From Hydractinia symbiolongicarpus (lineage: Eukaryota; Cnidaria; Hydrozoa; Anthoathecata; Hydractiniidae): a DNA stretch of 64,000 nt. Every line of letters begins with the position of its first letter. The stretch's first letter is position 1. Made by a program: the position numbers and the translations under genes. A model generated the notes under the pieces. It saw nothing but the letters and a program-made list of their open reading frames with translations, searched no databases and was not told where the DNA came from. The stretch lies in assembly GCF_029227915.1 (NCBI RefSeq), contig NC_079880.1:7380001-7444000 (forward strand), written 5' to 3'. Shown piece by piece: positions 31,140 through 40,900 of the stretch.

Positions 31140-34100
31140 ATGAGTGACGTGCTCGGGCAGAAGAAGTCGCTGAAGACTCAGGCGACCTTGTGGGTGAAGT
31201 GGGTAAGGGAGGACACCAGCTCGACCGATGCCCCGTGTGTACATGTCGATAAAGCGTTCAATAGCTATATGGAGATACTGCATGCCCACGATGACATTTC
31301 TGATGTTTTTGATCGTATGTGTAATAAGATAATCGAGCAGATTGAAAACCCTGCTCTACCCGCCAGTGGGTTCACAATCGATAAAATCTTGCATATGCAT
31401 GTGGACTTTCATAAGCTAAAATTAACGAGAGGTAGTTCTTACTTGCCACTACCTAAGAATTTCAGTGGAAAGCGATCTGTGATTAACCCTCATAACGAGG
31501 ATGATGATAAATGTTTCAGATGGGCTATTATCGCTGCTCTCAATCATGATAAGATCGATAATCATCCTGAACGAATCTCAATCCTTAAGAAGCATGACAA
31601 GTATAATTGGGATGGTCTAACTTCTCCAATGGCGCTAAACAAGATAGATCTCTTCGAGAGGAGGAACCCCGATGTCGCTGTGCATGTTTTGACAAAGGAT
31701 GAGGGAGAAGGTATCTACATGTGTCGCAAGTCGAAGCATCTTGACCGTAAGGAGACGGTTGTTTTGTTTTTGCTGTGTGAGGGTGAAAAGAGGCACTACA
31801 TTGCCGTTAAGAACTTGAGCGGTGTACTGAGCAAGGTTAACTCGAAGGATGGACATAGAGAGCATTATTGCTTGAATTGTCTCTCTGGTTTTACAAGCGA
31901 ACAGAAAAGGGATGATCACTTTGAGTATTGCAAGAATAACGATGCCGCTAAGATTCAACTCCCTAAGGAGGGTAGCACCCTAACCTTCACCGATGGTAAG
32001 TTTCAGCTCAAAGCCCCATTCATCATGTATGCCGATTTCGAAGCTTTTACAAAAGAGTTGCCAGAAGATGAGAGAAAATGCGGATCATCCACCGAGAAAG
32101 TTGGTAAACATGTTCCCACCGGATTCTGTTGTTATAGTAAATATGCTCATGGTGAAGTGCCGGACCCTCTGAATCTTTACCGCGGTGAGGACTGTGTTCC
32201 GCGCTTTGTAGATCATGTAGTTTCTGAGGCGAAAAGGTTATATAACATGTTTCCTCAGAAAGCAATGGATCCACTGACGGATGAAGAGCGTGACGGTTTC
32301 AATAGAGCCAGGGTGTGCCACATTTGCATGGAAGAATTTGATGACAAGGATGACATCAAGGTTAGGGATCACTGCCATTTCACCGGTAAGTTTCGTGGGG
32401 CTGCCCATCAGAAATGTAATCTGCGTTACAAGGTTCCTAATTATATTCCGGTTGTCTTCCACAATCTGAGTGGCTACGATGCGCATTTATTCATTAAGGA
32501 GCTTGCTAGGAAGTACGGAGAAGATGGTATGGGTGTAATCGCGAAGAATAAGGAGAAATATATCTCTTTCTCTACGGATGTTAAGGTTGGTGAATACTCC
32601 GACAAAAATGGGGAGACTAAGGACAGAAAGATACAACTGAGATTCATAGACTCATTTAGATTTATGTCAAGCGGCCTAAGCTCCCTGGCTGACAACTTAT
32701 CAGATGATCAATGCAAAAACCTTCGAAAATTCTTCAATGGTGACGAATTCAACATAATGAGAAGGAAGGGTGTATACCCATATGAGTATGTTAACTCATT
32801 CGATAGGTTTAATGAAACTGAGCTCCCGTCAAAGGATGATTTCTACAGCAAGCTGAACATGAGTCACATCAGTGATGACGATTATGCACATGCCCGTAAG
32901 GTGTGGAAGGACATGAAAGTTGAAAATATGGGCGTTTATCATGATATCTATCTCAAGACGGATGTTCTGCTTCTGAGTGATGTGTTTGAGACATTTAGAG
33001 AAACATGCTTGAGAAACTACGATCTAGACCCGGCTCACTTTTACACTGCTCCGGGATTAGCCTGGAGGGCGTGTTTGAAAAAGACCAAGGTTAGTCTAGA
33101 TTTATTGTCGGATATGGAGATGGTCATGTTCATTGAGAGTGGTATTAGGGGTGGATTGTGTCAGGCTGTCCACCGCTACGCCAAGGCCAACAATAAGTAT
33201 ATTGGGGACGAGTACAACACATCGGATGGGAATTGCATGGATTTATTTGAGCAGCAGGAAATGGCTAAAACCGTGCCTTTTGTAAAAAGAAAATTGATTG
33301 AATTGAGGTGCTGGTTGATGAAACATGTACCTAGGGTCATCAAGGTGAAAACTGGTAAAGCTTACAGAGCCGTGAAGGATAAGATCATGGGTTTGTATGA
33401 AAAGGTATGTTGGGGACCGTCTGTACCGAAAGAGGAAAAACAATATACCACCAAAGCCAACACATCTGAGAGTAAGGAGATGAATAGCTATCTCCAGTAC
33501 CTAGATGCAAATAATTTGTACGGCTGGGCCATGATTCAGAAGATGCCGACCGGAGGGTTTGAGTGGGTTGATGACGTGGTTTCTGATTTTACACCCGAAC
33601 TGATTTCACAATTAGCTGTGGAAAACGGTGAAAAGGGGTACATCCTTGAGGTTGATGTTAGCTATCCACGGGAGCTTCATGATTCTCATAACGACCTTCC
33701 TTTCATGCCCGAGAGGAAGATCATTAATGGCGTCGAGAAGCTGACACCGTGTCTTTCAGACAAGAAGAAATATATCACTCATATCCGTGCGCTTGATCAA
33801 GCGTTGAAGCATGGTCTTGTTCTTGAGAAGGTTCATAGGGTCTTGAGATTTGATCAGAGTGCGTGGTTGAAGTCGTACATAGATTTCAACACTGATTTGC
33901 GTACCAAATCAACTAATGACTTCGAAAAGGACTTTTTCAAGCTGATGAATAATTCGGTCTTTGGGAAGACAATGGAGAATCAGCGAAGGCAGAAGGATAT
34001 ACGTTTGGCCACCAACCAAAAGAATTATGAGAAAATGGTGATGAAGCCCAACTTCAAGGGTAGCACGTGGTTCTCGGAAACACTGATGGGCATAGAGATG

Positions 34101-34727
34101 TCCAAGATCAAGATCAAACTAAACAAGCCAATCTACCTGGGACTGGCAATTCTCGACTTGTCCAAGATGGTTATGTATGAGTTCCACTATGATTACATGA
34201 AGCCGAAATATGGTGATGACGTGAAACTGTGTTACATGGATACTGATTCATTCGTATACCACATCAAAACCAACGACTTTTACAAAGATATCGCCGACGA
34301 TGTGGCTTTGAGATTTGACACTTCGGGGTACGATAAGAAAGATGGTAGACCTCTACCATTAGGTTTGAATAAAAAGATCATTGGTCTGATGAAGGATGAG
34401 TTGGGTGGTAAGGTAATGACCGAGTTTGTGGCTCTAAGAGCGAAGACGTACGCATACAAACAGCTATGTGGTAGGGAGGATAAGAGGTGCAAGGGGGTCA
34501 AGAAATGTGTGGTGTGGAAGACAATAGGTTTCGATGACTATAAGAGATGCTTGTTGGAGGGTGAAAATGTTTACAGGGAACAGATGACCTTTCGATCCAT
34601 TAAGCATGATGTTCATACCATAAAAACAAATAAACTCGCTCTCAATGCTGATGATGATAAGCGTATAGTTATGGAAGATGGTATTACCACACTGGCTAGA
34701 GGACATTATAGGCACATAACACTATAA
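31140..34727 (+). CDS. Polinton protein-primed family B DNA polymerase, about 1,195 aa
   Basis: It replicates the element from its ends. Order: an N-terminal region with papain/OTU-like signature candidates C125 (KCFRWAI) and H219 (RHYIAV); zinc finger CLNC...H...C at 244-265; ExoI D299/E301 (YADFEAF); an endonuclease-VII-like Zn/HNH segment at 393-425 (CHIC, DHCHFTG, HQKCN); ExoII N442/D447; ExoIII Y604/D608; motif A D789 (LDANNLYG); motif B K934-K943 (KLMNNSVFGK); motif C D1034/D1036 (YMDTDS). Residues about 716-756 are an insertion just before motif A, shared with the SAP-proline protein. The frame is open upstream to 31038 without an ATG, and the usual N-terminus may be in the upstream gene. 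The stop codon lies inside the right TIR. All catalytic residues are present. Confidence 0.94.
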   Translation: MSDVLGQKKSLKTQATLWVKWVREDTSSTDAPCVHVDKAFNSYMEILHAHDDISDVFDRMCNKIIEQIENPALPASGFTIDKILHMHVDFHKLKLTRGSSYLPLPKNFSGKRSVINPHNEDDDKCFRWAIIAALNHDKIDNHPERISILKKHDKYNWDGLTSPMALNKIDLFERRNPDVAVHVLTKDEGEGIYMCRKSKHLDRKETVVLFLLCEGEKRHYIAVKNLSGVLSKVNSKDGHREHYCLNCLSGFTSEQKRDDHFEYCKNNDAAKIQLPKEGSTLTFTDGKFQLKAPFIMYADFEAFTKELPEDERKCGSSTEKVGKHVPTGFCCYSKYAHGEVPDPLNLYRGEDCVPRFVDHVVSEAKRLYNMFPQKAMDPLTDEERDGFNRARVCHICMEEFDDKDDIKVRDHCHFTGKFRGAAHQKCNLRYKVPNYIPVVFHNLSGYDAHLFIKELARKYGEDGMGVIAKNKEKYISFSTDVKVGEYSDKNGETKDRKIQLRFIDSFRFMSSGLSSLADNLSDDQCKNLRKFFNGDEFNIMRRKGVYPYEYVNSFDRFNETELPSKDDFYSKLNMSHISDDDYAHARKVWKDMKVENMGVYHDIYLKTDVLLLSDVFETFRETCLRNYDLDPAHFYTAPGLAWRACLKKTKVSLDLLSDMEMVMFIESGIRGGLCQAVHRYAKANNKYIGDEYNTSDGNCMDLFEQQEMAKTVPFVKRKLIELRCWLMKHVPRVIKVKTGKAYRAVKDKIMGLYEKVCWGPSVPKEEKQYTTKANTSESKEMNSYLQYLDANNLYGWAMIQKMPTGGFEWVDDVVSDFTPELISQLAVENGEKGYILEVDVSYPRELHDSHNDLPFMPERKIINGVEKLTPCLSDKKKYITHIRALDQALKHGLVLEKVHRVLRFDQSAWLKSYIDFNTDLRTKSTNDFEKDFFKLMNNSVFGKTMENQRRQKDIRLATNQKNYEKMVMKPNFKGSTWFSETLMGIEMSKIKIKLNKPIYLGLAILDLSKMVMYEFHYDYMKPKYGDDVKLCYMDTDSFVYHIKTNDFYKDIADDVALRFDTSGYDKKDGRPLPLGLNKKIIGLMKDELGGKVMTEFVALRAKTYAYKQLCGREDKRCKGVKKCVVWKTIGFDDYKRCLLEGENVYREQMTFRSIKHDVHTIKTNKLALNADDDKRIVMEDGITTLARGHYRHITL
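33285..33405 (+). repeat. Duplicated 121-bp coding module inside the polymerase gene
   Basis: It aligns without gaps to 30820-30940 in the SAP-proline gene (offset 2,465 bp, same reading phase). The last 28 bp (33378-33405 and 30913-30940) are identical. Encoded residues share LIE-R-WL--HVP--IK, then DKIMGLYEK. The module sits between the exonuclease domain and polymerase motif A. Confidence 0.85.
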
Positions 34728-34986
34728 ATTATAAGGCACGACAGATGAGGGTGGGTAGGGACCCATGGGACGGGGAGGGTGGGGAGGGGCCCGGGGGGAC
34801 GCGGCCGGGGAGGGGGTTTTGGACAGATATTATAGAGCATGCCCGCTTATTTGACGTAAAGTGGTAAAGTGCACATTGATTTTATCGACTCTTCTATCTT
34901 TGATTTGACGGGGATGATCCATAATTTGACGTGGAATGGTAAAGTGCTAACGGGGTCTGTCCTAACATTGGGGTTTTCCTATCTCT
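34713..34986. repeat. Right terminal inverted repeat of Polinton 1 (274 bp)
   Basis: The partner of 18716-18989. It contains the last five codons of the polymerase gene including the stop (34725-34727). The top strand at about 34748-34820 is strongly G-rich with many runs of 3-6 G. It ends GGTTTTCCTATCTCT against the satellite. Confidence 0.95.
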
Positions 34987-34991
34987 ATAAG
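34987..34991. repeat. Right target-site duplication of Polinton 1 (ATAAG)
   Basis: ATAAG follows the right TIR and continues as GGCTGGGATTGG, the expected next part of the interrupted satellite monomer. Confidence 0.7.
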
Positions 34992-37900
34992 GGCTGGGAT
35001 TGGCCCCACGGTAAATAATGACTTATTTATCTAAATTTTAAATGAAGCGCTACCACAACGCCCAGTGTAATCGCTGAGTTCCGGCAATCATGTCAAATTA
35101 AGATGAATGTTATTTCTTGGAGTCCAATTGTCTTATTTATCACATTCATCAGGTCACAGTCCAAAGTTAGTTCAATTAAGTCCCACATTCATTCGTTTCA
35201 CTGTTAAAAGCGATTCAACATAGTAATAACAGATAAATATCGCTAAATACATGTTGGTACGAATATGTGACGCAACCGTTGTAACTGAAGCGGATTGATA
35301 CTGTTACAATGTCAATAAAATGTAGTTCTTAAAAGTGTCGCTATTTCTTCGGCGCGCGATAACGGCTACAATTGGTCCAACAGCACAAAATGACTTATTT
35401 GTCTACATTTTGGAGTAAAGCGCTACCCCAGCGCCCAGTGTAATCGCTGAGTTCCGGCAATCATGTCAAGTTAAGAAGAATGTTATTTCTTGGAGTGCGA
35501 TTGTCTCACTTATCACATTTATAAGGTCATAGTCCAAAGTTAGTTCAATTAAGTCCCACAGTCAATTATTTTTTTGTTAAAAGCGATGCAACCAAGTAAT
35601 ACCAGAAAAATATCGCAAAATACATGTTGGAACGAGCATGTGACCCAACCGTTGTAACTCAAACAAACTGACACCGTTAGAAAGTCAATGAAATGTACTT
35701 TTTGAAACTGTCGCTAATTCTTCAGCGCGCGATAACGGCTAGGATCGGTCCCAAAGTAAAAATGACTTATTTATCTAAATTTTTAAATGAAGCGCTACCA
35801 CAGCGCCCAGTGCAGTCGCTGAGTTCCGGCAATCACGTTAAATTAAGAAGAATGTTATTTCTTGGTGTCCAATTGTCTCACTTATCACATTTATAAGGTC
35901 ATAGTCAAAAATCAGTTCAATTAAGTCCCACAGTCAATCGTTTCACTGTTGAAAGCGATACAACTTAGTAATATCGGAAAAAATCAATAAATACATGTTG
36001 GTACGAATATGTGACGCAACTGTTGTAGTTGAAACGGACTGATACCGTTAGAAAGTCAATAAAATGTAGTATTTGAAACTGTCTCTATTTCTTCAGCGCG
36101 CTCTAAGAGCTAGGATTGGTCCCACAGTAAAAATTGACTGATTTATCTAAATTTTTAAATGAAGCACTACCACAGCGCCCAGTATAATCGCTGAGTTTCG
36201 GCAATCATGTCAAATTAAGAAGAATGTTATTTCTTGGAATTAGATTGTCTCACTTACAACAATTATAAGGTCACAGCCCAAAATCAGTTCAATTTAGTCC
36301 CACAGTCAATCGTTTCATTGTTAAAAGCGATGCAACCTAGTAATATCAGAAAAATATCACTAAATACATGTTGGTACGAATATGTCACGCAACGGTTATA
36401 ACACAAACGGACTGACACCTTTAGAAAGTCAATGAAATGTAGCTTTTGAAACTGTCGCTAATTCTTCAACGCGTCATAACGGGTAGGATTGGTCCCACAG
36501 TAAAAAATGACTTATTAATCTAAATTTTACAATGAAGTGCTACCACAGCGCCCAGTGTAATCGCTGAGTTCCGGTAATCACGTCAAATTAAGAATAATGT
36601 TATTTCTTGAAGTCCAATTGTCTCCTTTATGACATTTATCAGGTCATAGTCCAAAATCAGTTCAATTAAGTCCCACAGTCAATCGTTTCACTTTTAAAAG
36701 CGATACTTCTTAGTAATATCGGAAAAAATCCCTAAATACATGTTGGTACGAATATGTGACGCAACTGTTGTAGTTGAAACGGACTGACACCGTTAGAAAG
36801 TCAATAAAAAGTAGTATTTGAAACTGTCTTGATTTCTTCAGCGCGCGCTAAGGGCTAGGATTGGTCCCACAGTAAAAATTGACTTATTTATCTAAAATTT
36901 TAAATGAAGCGCTACCACAGCGCCCAGTATAATCGCTGAGTTTCGGCAATCATGTCAAATTAAGAAGAATGTTATTTCTTGGAGTCCAATTGTCTCACTT
37001 ATCACATTTTTAAGGTCATAGTCCAAAATCAGTTCAATTAAGTCCCACAGTCAATCGTTTCATTGTTAAAAGCGATGCAACCTAATAAAATCAGAACAAT
37101 ATCGCTAAATACATGTTGGTACGAATATGTGACCAAACCGTTGAAACACTAACGGACTGACACCGTTAGAAAGTCAATGATATGTACTTTTTGAAACTGT
37201 CGCAACTTCTTCAGCGCGCGATAACGGCTAGGATTGGTCCCACAGTAAAAATTGACTTTTTTATCTAAATCTTTAAATGAGGCGCTACCACAACGCCCAC
37301 TGTAATCGCTGAGTTCCGGCAATCATGTCAAATTAAGAAGAATGTCATTTCTTGGAGTCCAATTGTCTCACTTTTAACATTTATCACGTTACAGTCCAAA
37401 GTCAGTTCAATTAAGTCCCACACTCAATCGTTTCATTTTTAAAACCGATGCAACCTAGTAATATCAGAAAAATATCGCTAAATACATGTTGGTACGAGTA
37501 TGTGACACAATCGTTGTAACTCAAACGGACTGACACCGTTAGAAAGTCAATGAAATGTACTTTTTGAAACTGTCGCTAATTCTTCAGCGCGTCATAACGG
37601 CTAGGATTGGTCCCACAGTAAAAATGACTTATTAATCTAAATTTTACAATGAAGTGCTACCACAGCGCCCATTGTAATCGCTGAGTTCCGGTAATCACGT
37701 CAAATTAAGAATAATGTTATTTCTTGAAGTCCAATTTTCTCCTTTATGACATTTATCAGGTCACAGTCCAAAGTTAGTTCAATTAAGTCCCACAGTCAAT
37801 CGTTTCATTGTTAAAAGCGATACAACCTAGTAATATCAGAAAAATATCGCTAAATACATGTTGGTACGAATATGTCACGCAACCGTTATAACACAAACGG

Positions 37901-40900
37901 ACTGACACCTTTAGAAAGTCAATGAAATGTAGTTTTTGAAACTGTCGCTAATTCTTCAACGCGTCATAACGGGTAGGATTAGTCCCACAGTAAAAAATGA
38001 CTTATTAATCTAAATTTTACAATGAAGTGCTACCACAGCGTCCAGTGTAATCGCTGAGTTCCGGTAATCGCGTCAAATTAAGAGTAATGTTATTTCTTGA
38101 AGTCCAATTGTCTCCTTTATCACATTTATCAGGTCACAGTCCAAAGTTAGGTCAATTAAATCCCACAGACAATCGATTCATTGTTAAAAGCGATGCAACC
38201 TAGTAATATCAGAAAAATATCGCTAAATACATGGTGGTACGAATATGTGACCCAATCGTTTTAACTGAAACGAACTGACACCGTGAGAAAGTCAATGAAA
38301 TGTACATTTTGAATCTGTCACTAATTCTTCAGCGCGTAATAACGGCTAGGATTGGTCCCACAGTAAAAAATGACTTATTAATCTAAATATTCAAATGAAG
38401 TGCTACCACACTAACCCGTGTAATCGCTGAGTACCGGTAATCAGGTCAAATTAAGAAGAATGTTATTTCTTGAAGTCCAATTGTCTCCTGTATCACATTT
38501 ATCAGGTCACAGTCCAAAGTTAGGTCAATTAAGTCCCACAGTCAATCGTTGCATAGTTAAAAGCGATGAAATCTAGTAACATCAGAAAAATATCGCTAAA
38601 TACATGTTGGTACGAATATGTGACCCAACCATTGTAACTCAAACGGACTGACACTGTTAGAAAGTCAGTGAAATGTAGCATTTGAAACTGTCTCTATTTC
38701 TTCAGCGCGCGCTAGCGGCTAGGATTCCTCCAACAGTTAAAAAGTGACTTTTCTAGCTTAATTTTCAAATGAAGCGCTACCACATCGCCCATTGTGATCG
38801 CTGAGTTGCGGCAATCGTGTCAAATTAAGAAGAGTGTTATTTCTTGCAGCCCAATTTTGTCACCATTACATTTATCAGCTCACAGCCCAAAATCAGTTCA
38901 ATTAAGTCCCACAGTCAATCGTTTCACTGTTAAAAGCGATACAACCTAGTAATACCGGAAAGATATCACTAAATACATGTTGGTACGAATATGTGACGCA
39001 ACCGTTGTAACTGAAGTGGATTAATACCGTTAGAAAGTCAATGAAATGTAGTTTTTGAAACTGTCGCAATTTCTTCAGCGCGCGATAACGGCTAGGATTG
39101 GTCCCACAGTAAAAATGACTTATTTATCTAAATTTTTAAATAAAGCGCTACCACAGCGCCCAGTGTAATCGCTGAGTTCCAGCAATCGCGTCAAATTAAG
39201 AAGAATGTTATTTCTTGGAGTCCAATTGTCTCATTTCTCACATTTATCAGGTCACAGTCCAAAGTTAGTTCAATTAAGTCCCACAGACAATCGTTTCATT
39301 GTTAAAAGCGATACAACCTAGTAATATCAGAAAAATATCGCTAAATACATGTTGGTACGAATATGTCACGCAACCGTTATAACACAAACGGACTGACACC
39401 TTTTGAAAGTCAATGAAATGTAGTTTTTGAAACTGTCGCTAATTCTTCAACGCGTCATAACAAGTAGGATTGGTCCCACAGTAAAAAATGACTTATTAAT
39501 CTAAATTTTACAATGAAGTGCTACCACAGCGTCCAGTGTAATCGCTGAGTTCCGGTAATCACGTCAAATTAAGAGTAATGTTATTTCTTGAAGTCCAATT
39601 GTCTCCTTTATGACATTTATCAGGTCACAGTCCAAAGTTAGTTCAATTAAGTCCCACAGTCAATCGTTTCATTGTTAAAAGCGATGCAACCTAGTAATGT
39701 CAGAAAAATATCGCTAAATACATGTTGGTACGAATATGTCACGCAACCGTTATAACACAAACGGACTGACACCGTGAGAAAGTCAATGAAATCTAGTTTT
39801 TGAAACTGTCGCAATTTCTTCAGCGCGCCATAACGGCTAGGATTGGTCCCACAGTAAAAGTGACTTATTTATCTAAATTTTTAAATGAAGCGCTACCACA
39901 GCGCCCAGTGTAATCGCTGAGTTCTGGCAATCACGTCAAATTAAGAAGAATGTTATTTCTTGGAGTCCAGTTGTCTTTTTTATCCATTTATCAGGTCACA
40001 GTCCAAAGTTAGGTCAATTAAATCCCACAGACAATTGATTCATTGTTAAAAGCGATGCAACCTAGTAATATCAGAAAAATATCGCTAAATACATGGTGGT
40101 ACGAATATGTGACCCAATCGTTTTAACTGAAACGAACTGACACCGTTAGAAAGTCAATGAAATGTACATTTTGAATCTGTCACTAATTCTTCAGCCCGTA
40201 ATAACGGCTAGGATTGGTCCCACAGTAAATAATGACTTATTAATCTAAATATTCAAATGAAGTGCTACCACAGTAACCCGTGTAATCGCTGAGTACCGGT
40301 AATCACGTCAAATTAAGAAGAATGTTATTTCTTGAAGTCCAATTGTCTCCTGTATCACATTTATCAGGTCACAGTCCAAAGTTAGTTCAATTAAGTCCCA
40401 CAGTCAATCGTTGCATAGTTAAAAGCGATGAAATCTAGTAACATCAGAAAAATATCGCTAAATACATGTTGGTACGAATATGTGACCCAACCATTGTAAC
40501 TCAAACGGACTGACACTGTTAGAAAGTCAGTGAAATGTAGCATTTGAAACTGTCTCTATTTCTTCAGCGCGCACTAGCGGCTAGGATTCCTCCAACAGTT
40601 AAAAAGTGACTTTTTCAGCTTAATTTTCAAATGAAGCGCTATCACATCGCCCATTGTGATCGCTGAGTTGCGGCAATCGTGTCAAATTAAGAAGAGTGTT
40701 ATTTCTTGCAGCCCAATTTTGTCACCATTACATTTATCAGCGCACAGCCCAAAATCAGTGCAATTAAGTCCCACAGTCAATCGTTTCACTGTTAAAAGCG
40801 ATACAACCTAGTATTACCGGAAAGGTATCACCAAATACATGTTGGTACGAATATGTGACTCACCTGTTGTAACACAAACGGATTTATACTGTTAGAAAGT

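Larger units (their letters stand above)
18716..34986 (+). mobile_element. Polinton 1: complete Polinton/Maverick-type element, 16.27 kb
   Basis: The boundaries are set by matching TIRs beginning AGAGATAGGAAAACC, abutting satellite on both sides and flanked by ATAAG. Inside are the defining Polinton genes: DD35E integrase (-), A32/FtsK-like ATPase, hexon-like capsid and family B polymerase, plus about 12 accessory genes. Length and gene set fit the 15-25 kb Polinton norm. No adenovirus-type cysteine protease gene was recognised. The TIRs differ by one base in 274, so the insertion looks young. The visible lesions are a frameshift at the start of the capsid gene and a possible frame break just upstream of the polymerase ATG. 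Mobility or virion production is not shown by sequence alone. Confidence 0.94.
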
